From Methylomonas lenta (GTDB taxonomy: Bacteria > Pseudomonadota > Gammaproteobacteria > Methylococcales > Methylomonadaceae), in contig NZ_LUUI01000161.1 in NCBI RefSeq assembly GCF_001644015.1, positions 1-64,000 of the forward strand: a stretch of DNA of 64,000 nt, written 5' to 3'. A program made the translations under genes and the position numbers. Shown piece by piece: positions 37,374 through 45,727 of this stretch; positions within the stretch are counted from its first letter, which is position 1, and each line of letters begins with the position of its first letter. The notes under the pieces are model-generated. The model saw only the letters and a program-made list of their open reading frames with translations, made no database searches and was not told the origin of the DNA.

Positions 37374-38168
37374 ATGCATCCTATGCTTAATATAGCCGTG
37401 CGCGCAGCGCGCAATGCCGGCGACCTCATTCAACGTTCCTCGCAAAATATCGAGAAACTCACCATCGACCAAAAAAGCCTTAACGACTACGCCACCGAAG
37501 TCGATCGCAAGGCAGAGCAAGAAATTATCAAAATTATCCGTGCCTCTTTTCCAGACCATGCGATTTTGGCAGAAGAAAGCGGTGAATACCCTGGAAATGA
37601 TTACGTCTGGATTATCGACCCGCTGGATGGCACCACCAATTTTTTGCATGGCTTTCCGCAATATGCCGTCTCAATAGCGTTAAAGCATAAAAACAAACTT
37701 GAAGTTGGCGTCATTTATGATCCAGTGCGTGATGAACTTTTCACAGCCGAACGTGGCGGCGGCGCCATGCTGAATAACCGCCGGATTCGGGTCACCAAAC
37801 AAAACAGTATGCGCGGCGCTTTGATCGGCACAGGCTTTCCGTTTAAAACCATGGAGCACATCGAGCCCTATTTAGGTATGTTCCGCGCCATTACAGCTGA
37901 TACCGCAGGTATTCGCCGTGCGGGTGCCGCTGCATTGGATGTGGCTTATGTTGCCTGCGGCCGATTGGATGCTTTTTGGGAAATCGGCGTCAAAGAATGG
38001 GATATTGCGGCCGGTGTACTGATGGTTCAGGAAGCGGGCGGCGTTGCTACCGACTTTTCATTTAATGATAAATATTTGCAATCCGGCAATATCATCGTTG
38101 GCAATCCCAGAATGCATCAGTTGATGTACCATGCCATCCAGCCACATGTCACCGACAAATTAAAATAA
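37374..38168 (+). CDS. suhB: inositol-1-monophosphatase SuhB
   Basis: The 264-residue Mg-dependent phosphatase has the family motifs EESGEY near 65, DPLDGTTNFLHG near 83-94 and EWDIAAGVLMVQEAGG near 211. In gammaproteobacteria SuhB also takes part in the rRNA antitermination complex. It is divergent from trmJ, as in E. coli. Confidence 0.93.
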   Translation: MHPMLNIAVRAARNAGDLIQRSSQNIEKLTIDQKSLNDYATEVDRKAEQEIIKIIRASFPDHAILAEESGEYPGNDYVWIIDPLDGTTNFLHGFPQYAVSIALKHKNKLEVGVIYDPVRDELFTAERGGGAMLNNRRIRVTKQNSMRGALIGTGFPFKTMEHIEPYLGMFRAITADTAGIRRAGAAALDVAYVACGRLDAFWEIGVKEWDIAAGVLMVQEAGGVATDFSFNDKYLQSGNIIVGNPRMHQLMYHAIQPHVTDKLK

Positions 38169-38265
38169 GCCTTTAAGCTAGCATAATTTGCGACCCAGCC
38201 TAAAATTGTTAACGACTCGCCTTTTCTTTTATACTTGGCGGCTAATCAAAATTTAAGAGACGATC

Positions 38266-39174
38266 ATGGAAAAACCTTTCATCCTACACATGCTGACTAC
38301 AGCTAAAAACTTAAGCCCTTTCGATGTCAACATGGCAATGGATGCCGGCTGGATTTCAGCCGTTCCTTACATCAACGTCGAGCCCAGTGAAGTACGAGGC
38401 TTGGTGCAAGACGCTATTTTTTCTCGCAGCCCCAAAGGCTTGAAACGCACAGCGATTTTCATCGGTGGCCGCGAAACCAAACAAGCCATGGACATGCTGA
38501 AATTGGCTAAAAATTCTATGGTTCCGCCTTTTGAAGTATCCGTATTTGCCGATCCTAGCGGCGCATTTACCACCGCGGCTGGCATGGTGGCTGCCGTTGA
38601 AAAAGAACTGGCAGATAAATTCAACACCACCTTGGAAGGCAAAAATATTTTAGCTTTAGGTGGCACAGGCCCTGTTGGACAAGCTGCCGCCGTGATTGCC
38701 GCTCAAGCCGGTGCCCATGTCAGAATTATCGGCAGACAGCTGGACAAAGCCCAACGCACCGCCGAGTTGTGCAGCCAAGAATTCGGGGATGGTAAAATCT
38801 CTGTATCTGCCGGAGCCGATAGTGATAAAGCCGAATACATGCAAACTACTGACATCGTATTTGCTACCGGCGCTGCCGGCATCGAATTATTGAGTGCCGA
38901 CTTAATCGCTGCGGCTCCACAACTGAAAGTAGCCGCAGATGTCAACGCCGTGCCACCCGCCGGCATTGCAGGAGTCGATGCATTTGACAGTGGCAAAGCC
39001 ATTGCCGGATCAAAAAGCGGCGCCGTAGGTATTGGCGCACTGGCAATCGGCAATATTAAATATCAAGCCCAGAGCCGACTATTAAAACGCATGCTGGAAA
39101 GTGACCAAGCGCTGTACCTGCATTTTGAACACGCATTTGAAGTCGCGCGTGAATTTATTAAGTCAACTCATTAA
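38266..39174 (+). CDS. mtdB: NAD(P)-dependent methylene-tetrahydromethanopterin dehydrogenase, copy 1
   Basis: The 302-residue enzyme oxidises methylene-H4MPT to methenyl-H4MPT in the C1 pathway of methylotrophs. The MtdB-type N terminus ILHMLTTAKNLSPFDVNMAMDAG, the QDAIFSRSP segment and VFADPSGAFTTAAGMVAAV match Methylorubrum MtdB. A Rossmann loop GGTGPVGQAAA near 130 and DVNAVPPAGIAGVD near 225 follow. A second homologue lies directly downstream. It starts behind AAGAGACGATC. Confidence 0.9.
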   Translation: MEKPFILHMLTTAKNLSPFDVNMAMDAGWISAVPYINVEPSEVRGLVQDAIFSRSPKGLKRTAIFIGGRETKQAMDMLKLAKNSMVPPFEVSVFADPSGAFTTAAGMVAAVEKELADKFNTTLEGKNILALGGTGPVGQAAAVIAAQAGAHVRIIGRQLDKAQRTAELCSQEFGDGKISVSAGADSDKAEYMQTTDIVFATGAAGIELLSADLIAAAPQLKVAADVNAVPPAGIAGVDAFDSGKAIAGSKSGAVGIGALAIGNIKYQAQSRLLKRMLESDQALYLHFEHAFEVAREFIKSTH

Positions 39175-39223
39175 CGCCTTTTGCAAGCGCCAATGTCCGT
39201 CAACTAACGAGGTTAAGATCAAA

Positions 39224-40129
39224 ATGCCAAAACGCAGCATACTTCACATGTTCGACCCGATGCCAAACAACAGTCCGTTTGACATCAACATGGCGCTTGA
39301 TGCCGGCTTTGACGTCCTCATGCCATATTCCAATGTCAAGTTAGAAAACATCCCAAACCTGACGCAGGATGCAATTTTTTCGCGCAGTCCGAGCGGCATC
39401 AAAAAAACCGGCATTTTTATCGGTGGGCGTGACATAGGCTTGGCCATTGACATGTTGGAGGCTACCCAGCCAGCCATGGTGCCGCCGTTTGAAATATCTG
39501 TATTTGCCGACCCTAGCGGTGCCTACACCACGGCGGCGGCACTGGTTGCCTGTGTAGAAAAAGCCTTGCAACAAACCCACCACAAACAGCTAAAAGACTG
39601 CAAGGCTTTGGTATTTGGCGGCACCGGCCCCGTCGGCATTGCCACAGGTATCATTGCCTCATTACAGGGCGCAAAAACTATATTAGTTGACCACCTATCT
39701 GTCGACACCGCCAACGACGCAGCCAAACAATACAACCGCCGCTTTAATGCCAGCATGACCGGCGCCGTAGCAAAAACCGACGCTGACAAGATCGCCTTAC
39801 TTGCAGATGCCGATATTGTATTTTGTACAGCTAAAGCCGGGATTCGGGTGTTAAACGCTACTGTATTGGCACAAACTCAACAATTAAAAGTGGCTGGCGA
39901 TGTTAACGCAGTACCTCCGGCCGGCATTGAAGGTATCGAGTCTAACGACATGGCAACGCCTATGATACATGCCTCTCAAGCACAAAACGCCGTTGGCGTG
40001 GGCGCGCTGGCCGTGGGGAATGTGAAATATAAATTACAGCATGAATTGTTAAAATCCATGTTGGCTAGTGAAAAACCGGTGTTTATCGACTTCAGGGAAG
40101 CTTTCAGTAAAGCACAAAAGCTGGTTTGA
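39224..40129 (+). CDS. NAD(P)-dependent methylene-tetrahydromethanopterin dehydrogenase, copy 2 (MtdB-like)
   Basis: This 301-residue paralogue of the preceding gene has the same landmarks: HMFDPMPNNSPFDINMALDAG, QDAIFSRSPSGIKKTGIFIGG, FADPSGAYTTAAALVA, GGTGPVGIATG and DVNAVPPAGIEG. It differs through much of the Rossmann and cofactor region. The pair could divide cofactor specificity (NAD versus NADP) or direction, but this is not evident from sequence. Start at 39224 after GAGG; the frame extends upstream inside copy 1 without support. MtdC-type assignment cannot be excluded. Confidence 0.85.
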   Translation: MPKRSILHMFDPMPNNSPFDINMALDAGFDVLMPYSNVKLENIPNLTQDAIFSRSPSGIKKTGIFIGGRDIGLAIDMLEATQPAMVPPFEISVFADPSGAYTTAAALVACVEKALQQTHHKQLKDCKALVFGGTGPVGIATGIIASLQGAKTILVDHLSVDTANDAAKQYNRRFNASMTGAVAKTDADKIALLADADIVFCTAKAGIRVLNATVLAQTQQLKVAGDVNAVPPAGIEGIESNDMATPMIHASQAQNAVGVGALAVGNVKYKLQHELLKSMLASEKPVFIDFREAFSKAQKLV

Positions 40130-40443
40130 GCTTAACAATAGCGGATTAGCAAACTTCTTCAGCTAATCTACCCTCACTTCCTATAAATCGTCATTTCGGC
40201 AGGGAATGCCGAAATCCAGACTGCATGGATAGCGCTATGCTTGCCATGCATGGTACTGGATGCCCGCCTCCCGGCGAGCATGACGAACTTCTTGGGTATA
40301 GCTAAAGATACTTACTAATCAGGTAACAATTTGCCCAATTATTGCTGGGCAAATATCGCTGGACATGCAAAGTTAAAGGGAGAAGCTTTGATCGACACAT
40401 CCCCTTCAAATCAAATGCCGATAATCACAACAAGCCGGCACAG
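40130..40443. other. intergenic region holding a REP-like palindrome
   Basis: This 314-bp space between mtdB copy 2 and the LysR gene has no open reading frame worth reporting. It holds a short hairpin near 40144-40168 (GATTAGC with GCTAATC), which could end the mtdB transcript, and the REP-like element described separately. Confidence 0.5.
40188..40286. repeat. REP/MITE-like palindromic element, about 99 bp
   Basis: The ends are inverted (TCGTCAT at 40188-40194, ATGACGA at 40280-40286). Inside are hairpins: TTTCGGCA with TGCCGAAA around 40194-40214, and GCCCGCC with GGCGAGC around 40262-40279. The pattern GTCAT-TCGGCA-ATGCCGAAATCCAG resembles chromosomal REP-type repeats in many gammaproteobacteria. 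There is only one copy in this window, so genome-wide repetition is unproven. Confidence 0.6.
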
Positions 40444-41331
40444 CTAGTTTTTCCTGGGCTTTCGACCTTCCAGCAAGTCAATTTCCTTAGTCAGAAATTC
40501 GACCATGCGATCTCGAAAGATACGAACTCTTGCAGTTGTGCGTAAATCGACATGACTGAGAACCCAAACGTCACACCCGGACTCTTCATGCTCTAAAGGC
40601 ACTCGCACCAACTCAGCCGCCTCATCGGCCAAGGAACAGGGCAGTAAAGCCAATCCCAGGCCTTCTCTGCACATTTCAAACATCGCTACGCTGGAATTTG
40701 TCCGGTAAGCCCGCTTGAGTTTGGGAAAGTTTTTTTTGATCCAACCCGGCATGGTGACCCCGTCACCTATCCAGGTAATACAGGACGGCGTTTCTGACGC
40801 AAGATTCTGCAATAATTCCTGACGGCCATAAACATGATAGGCAAGCCGGCAGATGCGTTTGCCCACCACATTCGGCGGTGGCTCGATAATGGCTTGAATT
40901 GCAATGTCGGCTTCCCTGCCCGCCAGATTTAACACTTCTTCAGCAGCGATCAACTCAAAATCGACATCGGGATGGCCTCGTTTGAAATCGCGGATTACCG
41001 GCAGCACAAAACGTTTGAAGCAAACATCGGAAGCCGTCACTTTGATTAACCCCGAAACGTCCTCGGAGTCACTCTCGATTTTTCGATGAATGGCATTGGC
41101 TTGGTTGGCCATTTCTTCGGCAAGCATGACGATCTTTTCCCCGGCAGGCGTGATTACCCAGCCTTTCGCAGTGCGGTCGAATAAGGCTTTCCCCAATTGG
41201 TGTTCCAGCTGAGCAATTCGACGGCTCACTGTTGATTGATTAACGCCGAGTCGCGAACCTGCTTCCGTCACATTTCCCGTTCGAACGACTTCGACGAAAT
41301 AACGTAGATCGTCCCAGTTTAGATCATGCAT
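40444..41331 (-). CDS. LysR-family transcriptional regulator
   Basis: The 295-residue protein has the N-terminal helix-turn-helix of the family (residues 7-66, with VNQSTVSRRIAQLEHQLG) and a C-terminal periplasmic-binding-like effector domain. The start ATG at 41331 is behind GAGGTG. It is divergent from a methyltransferase gene; the shared 170-bp region holds a dyad that could be its operator. Effector and targets are not evident, but the adjacent methyltransferase and beta-propeller genes are plausible targets. Confidence 0.85.
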   Translation of the reverse strand: MHDLNWDDLRYFVEVVRTGNVTEAGSRLGVNQSTVSRRIAQLEHQLGKALFDRTAKGWVITPAGEKIVMLAEEMANQANAIHRKIESDSEDVSGLIKVTASDVCFKRFVLPVIRDFKRGHPDVDFELIAAEEVLNLAGREADIAIQAIIEPPPNVVGKRICRLAYHVYGRQELLQNLASETPSCITWIGDGVTMPGWIKKNFPKLKRAYRTNSSVAMFEMCREGLGLALLPCSLADEAAELVRVPLEHEESGCDVWVLSHVDLRTTARVRIFRDRMVEFLTKEIDLLEGRKPRKN

Positions 41332-41400
41332 ATTTGCAAACACCTCATGCCAATTTCGACGTTAATTATGCATTTTAATGACTAACCATATCGCTTACAA

Positions 41401-41420
41401 TGTTTAGACAGGTTTAAACA
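41401..41420. promoter_or_regulatory. candidate LysR operator dyad
   Basis: TGTTTA-N8-TAAACA is a perfect 6-bp dyad lying between the LysR gene and the divergent methyltransferase gene. LysR sites usually follow T-N11-A in a short palindrome, which this satisfies. It was not checked against other genomes. Confidence 0.4.
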
Positions 41421-41503
41421 CCCAGAAATGCCAATCCATTCAACATAATGCTTGGTCAGTTGTTAAGGTTGGCAGTCATTCAAACTTAATCTAAGGTGAC
41501 GCT

Positions 41504-42310
41504 ATGGCTGGCTATGTAGACGATGTCGTTATTCCGTATGATCGCGATCTTGGGCCGGTACTATTCGAGCACTACGGTGCCGATACCGCAAGACGCGTCG
41601 CCGAACAATCGCCGATGGATGTACTGGAAATTGCCGCCGGCACCGGCATCGTGACTCGGCATTTGCGTAATTTACTTTCTAAACAAGCTCGCCTGACTGC
41701 GATCGACATCAGCGATTCCATGATGGATCTCGCTCGCTCAAAGTTTCTTCCCGATGAACAAGTCACATTCCAAAACGTCGATGCTACCGCGCTGCCATTC
41801 GATGATGAAGCCTTCGATGCTGTGGTCTGCCAATTCGGCATCATGTTTTTCGACCGGGACAAGGGCTTTCGTGAGGTTTACCGAACCTTGAAGCCGGGCG
41901 GCCGTTACTTGTTCCGCGTCTGGGACTCTGAACGCTACAACCCGTTTGCCAGCTTGAGCTTCGAAGTCCTCAAGCAATACTTTCCATCCGACACCCCTCA
42001 GTTTCTATTCGACCCGGTGTCCTGCCATCAAATCGATCCGCTCAAGGAACAGTTGATCCACATCGGCTTTGATCCTGTAGTCATTTCCGTGCAACGTCAC
42101 GAATACAATATTCTCGATGTGACGGCGTTTGCGCGAGCTTTGGTATACACGCCGGTGATCTTCGAAATCAGGGATCGCGGCGGCGTTGATCCAGAGGAAA
42201 TCGTCAAAGAACTGGCAGCGGCATTCAAAAAAGAGTTTGGCGCCAGCCCGATGCGCTATCCGATGCAAGCGATATTGTTTGAGACGGAAAAGCCCTTGCT
42301 TCGAAGCTAA
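41504..42310 (+). CDS. class I SAM-dependent methyltransferase
   Basis: The 268-residue protein has the SAM-binding motif LEIAAGTGIVTRHL near 42-55, followed by the acidic strand ending AIDISDSMM near 75 and FDAVVCQFGIMFF near 115, with ALPFDDEAFD before it. This is the UbiE/COQ5-like fold; the substrate is unknown. The start follows TAAGGTGACGCT. A second, unrelated methyltransferase gene lies 247 bp downstream. Confidence 0.8.
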   Translation: MAGYVDDVVIPYDRDLGPVLFEHYGADTARRVAEQSPMDVLEIAAGTGIVTRHLRNLLSKQARLTAIDISDSMMDLARSKFLPDEQVTFQNVDATALPFDDEAFDAVVCQFGIMFFDRDKGFREVYRTLKPGGRYLFRVWDSERYNPFASLSFEVLKQYFPSDTPQFLFDPVSCHQIDPLKEQLIHIGFDPVVISVQRHEYNILDVTAFARALVYTPVIFEIRDRGGVDPEEIVKELAAAFKKEFGASPMRYPMQAILFETEKPLLRS

Positions 42311-42557
42311 GGACATGGTCATAAATAACTTTCCAGAATTCGATTTGTTCCGAATCACGCGTTTACGGCGCCCCTCTTTTTCAAAGGGAGAAGTTATTTG
42401 TAACGAAATCCTAACACTAATCGAAACTGCACATAGGATTCGAAAAGGAATGCCTAATAAACAGTATAAATAGGTATTTAATCTTTGCGGCACCCCCGCA
42501 ATCCCACTATTAGCAAAAGATTTCTGGCAAAGATCTTACCAACAGGAAGCACAAGAA

Positions 42558-43631
42558 ATGGCAATACGCTTAACAGATATTAACGAGAGCAAACTGGAAC
42601 AGTTGCAGGGAAAAGTGATGGGTGATGTAGCCGGCTCTTTGGGCTTGCTGATAGCCTATATAGGCGACAAACTTGACCTTTATAGCGCTTTGGCTGAAAT
42701 CAGTCCTGCAACCAGTCAGGAACTGGCCGATAGCACCGGAATGGATGAACGCTATCTTCGGGAGTGGCTGTCTGCCAATGCGGCGGCCGGGTATGTGAAT
42801 TACGATCCAACTGCCGGCAAATTTTCATTGTCGCCCGAGCAAGCCGTCATTTTTGCTGCCGAAGGTCATCCGGCTTGCATGCAAGGCTTCTTCCAGGCAG
42901 TCATGTCTGCTTATGTCGATGAACCCAAACTGACTGAAGTTTTCCGCTCCGGTAAAGGCCTGCCCTGGAGCGATCATAGTCCTTGTTTGTTCTGCGGTAC
43001 CGAACGCTTCTTCCGGCCCATGTATGCGATGAATCTGGTCGATGCATGGATACCGTCGCTTGAGGGCGTCCGGGAAAAACTGCAAGCTGGCGCCAAAGTT
43101 GCCGATATCGGCTGCGGGCATGGATCTTCCACTATCCTGATGGCCAAGGCATTCCCTAACTCGACCTTTCATGGCTTTGATTTTCACGAGCCATCGATTG
43201 AACACGCACGTGAGCGGGCTAGAGCCGAAGGCGTCGCCAGCAATACGATTTTCGAAGTCGTGACAGCGAAAGAATATCCCGGAAAAAACTACGATCTTGT
43301 CACGATGTTCGATGCGCTGCACGACATGGGTGATCCCGTTGGTGCAGCCAAGCATATTGCAAACACCTTGTCTGACAGTGGGACATTTATGCTGGTCGAG
43401 CCCTTTGCAGGCGATAAGCTGGAAGAAAACCTGCATCCTTTGGGCCAGATTTATTATTCCTTTTCCACGATGGTCTGCGTACCCGCCTCCAAGTCTCAGG
43501 AGGTCGGTCTTGGCTTAGGCGCTCAGGCCGGCCAAAAAAGGCTCACCGAAGTGCTCAATGCAGGAGGCTTCAGCCAAGTAAGGCGCGCGGCAACGACACC
43601 AACCAATTTAGTGCTTGAGGCAAAACTTTAG
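42558..43631 (+). CDS. class I SAM methyltransferase with N-terminal winged-helix domain
   Basis: The 357-residue protein starts with a winged-helix dimerisation-type segment (about 15-110; SQELADSTGMDERYLREWL), then has a SAM-binding motif AKVADIGCGHGSSTILMA near 175-192. The architecture matches the Rv2258c-like methyltransferases of unknown substrate. Cysteines occur in SPCLFCGTERFF near 140. The beta-propeller gene starts at the next base after the stop, so translation is likely coupled. Confidence 0.78.
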   Translation: MAIRLTDINESKLEQLQGKVMGDVAGSLGLLIAYIGDKLDLYSALAEISPATSQELADSTGMDERYLREWLSANAAAGYVNYDPTAGKFSLSPEQAVIFAAEGHPACMQGFFQAVMSAYVDEPKLTEVFRSGKGLPWSDHSPCLFCGTERFFRPMYAMNLVDAWIPSLEGVREKLQAGAKVADIGCGHGSSTILMAKAFPNSTFHGFDFHEPSIEHARERARAEGVASNTIFEVVTAKEYPGKNYDLVTMFDALHDMGDPVGAAKHIANTLSDSGTFMLVEPFAGDKLEENLHPLGQIYYSFSTMVCVPASKSQEVGLGLGAQAGQKRLTEVLNAGGFSQVRRAATTPTNLVLEAKL

Positions 43632-44720
43632 ATGTCTGCCGATAGCACAGGATCGAAACCCCATAAGGTTTATCGCAATAAGTTTGCTGGCTCTGTGGCA
43701 CTAGTACTCATGTTGGGGCACGGAGCTGCTAACGCGATGCCCGGCATGGACATGCCTGATAGCGGGAGTGCTAAAGCGATTCCACCAATATCGAAGAGCA
43801 TGGGCGAGCCGCTCAACTCAGCAGGTTCGGACTTCGAAATCACTTACAGCGCCGATGGCAAAACCGCCATCTTCACCTCGACCCGCCCGGGCAGCATAGA
43901 ATCACCCGGCCCCTACAACTTCGACATCTGGATGTCCCGTTATGTGAATGGAGCCTGGCAGACTCCCGTTCATTTGGGACCGGACATCGACCCTTCTGCG
44001 GGACCGAACATTAACACAGCGGCCTGGGAGCTGGAGGCCAGCCTTTCCGATGACGGCAATGCCATTTACTTCACCAGGTACGAGCCCGGCAATCTGTCTA
44101 CCGGCGACCTCTATGTCACTCAGAAAGTTAATGGCGTCTGGCAGCCAGCCAAAAATTGGAACGACGTGCCGGGGCTGCCGCACCTCAATACACCGACCGG
44201 CGAGGAGCACTGCCCGATCATCGCCTCCGACAGCCTGATTTACTTCAGCTACCAGCAACCGGGAGTCACGCAGGACAGCGACATCTGGAAGGTTGAGAAA
44301 AAGGACGGCATCTGGCAGAAACCGCAGAGCCTGGGTCAAAGAATCAATTCGCCGCACCGCGACCATCTGCACTGGACCGGACTGTCAAAGGATGGCAAGA
44401 GCATCATCGTGACCAGCACACGGCCCGATCTCGGTTCGCGAGGCGGACATGACGAGTGGATCGCCTATCAGAATCCCAAGGGCGAATGGCAGGAGCCATT
44501 AAACCTTGGTGATACCATCAATACCGCTGGCGAAGACATGTGCTGGGCATTCACGCCTGATGGCAAGAAATTCACTGGCGGCTGGGGACAACCAGGCACC
44601 TACGACCTCGACATCAGGTGGGTCAATAAGGATGATATTCCCCTGCTGAAGCACTTCGAGCCGATCGGCCCACCGCCCAACTTACTTGCCAAAAACAAGG
44701 CAAGAAGCAACAGCAATTAG
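43632..44720 (+). CDS. secreted TolB-like beta-propeller (PD40) protein
   Basis: The 362-residue protein has an N-terminal membrane or signal segment (residues 15-36, ALVLMLGHGAANA) and then repeats of the YSADGKTAIFTSTRP, LSDDGNAIYFTRYEPG, SKDGKSIIVTSTRP and TPDGKKFTGGWGQ type, the PD40/WD40-like beta-propeller pattern. A Met-rich stretch (MPGMDMPDSG) follows the signal. It is probably periplasmic. It abuts the upstream methyltransferase without spacing. The function is unknown. Confidence 0.72.
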   Translation: MSADSTGSKPHKVYRNKFAGSVALVLMLGHGAANAMPGMDMPDSGSAKAIPPISKSMGEPLNSAGSDFEITYSADGKTAIFTSTRPGSIESPGPYNFDIWMSRYVNGAWQTPVHLGPDIDPSAGPNINTAAWELEASLSDDGNAIYFTRYEPGNLSTGDLYVTQKVNGVWQPAKNWNDVPGLPHLNTPTGEEHCPIIASDSLIYFSYQQPGVTQDSDIWKVEKKDGIWQKPQSLGQRINSPHRDHLHWTGLSKDGKSIIVTSTRPDLGSRGGHDEWIAYQNPKGEWQEPLNLGDTINTAGEDMCWAFTPDGKKFTGGWGQPGTYDLDIRWVNKDDIPLLKHFEPIGPPPNLLAKNKARSNSN

Positions 44721-44745
44721 CTACAAAAAACACTTTTACAATTGG

Positions 44746-44787
44746 GAGTTCTGGCCTAAAACAGGCCGGAACTTGTGACTGTTTTAG
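44746..44787 (+). terminator. overlapping hairpins downstream of the beta-propeller gene
   Basis: AGTTCTGGCCT pairs with AGGCCGGAACT (44746-44756 with 44762-44772, 11 bp with one G-U pair). A second, incompatible stem pairs CCTAAAACAG (44754-44763) with CTGTTTTAGG (44778-44787), perfect over 10 bp. The T-rich tail is weak. It ends the transcript or acts as an mRNA-end structure. Confidence 0.45.
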
Positions 44788-44921
44788 GTTTAATTGCTGC
44801 CTTCAATTAGGCCAACGCGATGACAGTATAGAGACGAGAATTGCCTGACAATGCATTAAAACCAAGCAAATTCAGATACCAGGTCTATGGTATTTGAATA
44901 CTAAATTTCGAATGTCCATAT

Positions 44922-45572
44922 TTAAAACGTATCAAAAAAATTATACTTCGCCGCCAAGCGGGTTAACTCTACGTCGTTTTTTATTTTCAATTTAGCATAC
45001 AAGCGATAGCGATAAGTATTGACGGTTTTATCGCTAATCGTCAAAGCTTCGGCAATCTCCTGAATGCCCTTACTTTTTAAAATCATCTGTGCCACTTCGG
45101 ACTCACGTTGTGACAAATTCAAAAATGGAGAGGCTTCATCAGTTGCTATAGATTCAAACGCCAAATTACTGGCTACATCCTTGCATAAATAACGCGTACC
45201 AGACATAACCGTCCTGATAGCTTCCACCATTTCACTTAAGGGCGAAGCTTTGGATACAAAGCCTTCTACCCCCAACTTCAACAATTGCTGAGGTATTGGG
45301 CCGCCATTATGTACAGAAAGCCCAATCACTTTAACCGTCGGAAAGCCTTGCAAAATCCGCCGGCAAGCCTCAAAGCCTCCCATGCCGGGCATATTCACAT
45401 CCATTAGAACCACATCTGGCAAGTCTATCGCTATCAATTGCAAAGCCTTTTCTCCGCAATCACAAACCGCGACCACATCAAGGCCCTCAACTGAATTCAA
45501 CAAGGCTTCGATCCCACTCCTTACCAATTCATGATCATCAACCAGCATAACCTTAACCATAATTTCATCCAT
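44922..45572 (-). CDS. LuxR-type response regulator, GacA/UvrY-like
   Basis: The response regulator is about 216 aa, with the receiver starting MVKVMLVDDHELVRSGIEAL and the phospho-acceptor aspartate in VVLMDVNMPGMGG. The C-terminal LuxR helix-turn-helix (LSQRESEVAQMIL, then ISDKTVNTYRYRLYAKL) matches GacA/UvrY, which usually controls CsrA-binding small RNAs with sensor BarA/GacS. No sensor lies nearby. The start is uncertain: ATG at 45572 after GAGA, or ATG at 45560, which aligns better with UvrY. Confidence 0.82.
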   Translation of the reverse strand: MDEIMVKVMLVDDHELVRSGIEALLNSVEGLDVVAVCDCGEKALQLIAIDLPDVVLMDVNMPGMGGFEACRRILQGFPTVKVIGLSVHNGGPIPQQLLKLGVEGFVSKASPLSEMVEAIRTVMSGTRYLCKDVASNLAFESIATDEASPFLNLSQRESEVAQMILKSKGIQEIAEALTISDKTVNTYRYRLYAKLKIKNDVELTRLAAKYNFFDTF

Positions 45573-45727
45573 ACATATTCTCAATGTGAGTTTCCCAAAT
45601 TTAACTCAATTAAGCAATATCTAGCCTGCGCTGAGACTTATTTATTAAAAAATCTTATCGTTAAAATTCTCAGCCCGCAGCTTAACCGGTAAAATAAGGT
45701 TTTATCTATAAATCGACTCTCATCAAC

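Noticed and set aside
42825..43436. A 203-codon open frame opposite the second methyltransferase
   Set aside because: It overlaps the SAM-binding region of a well-supported gene and looks like codon-shadow sequence.
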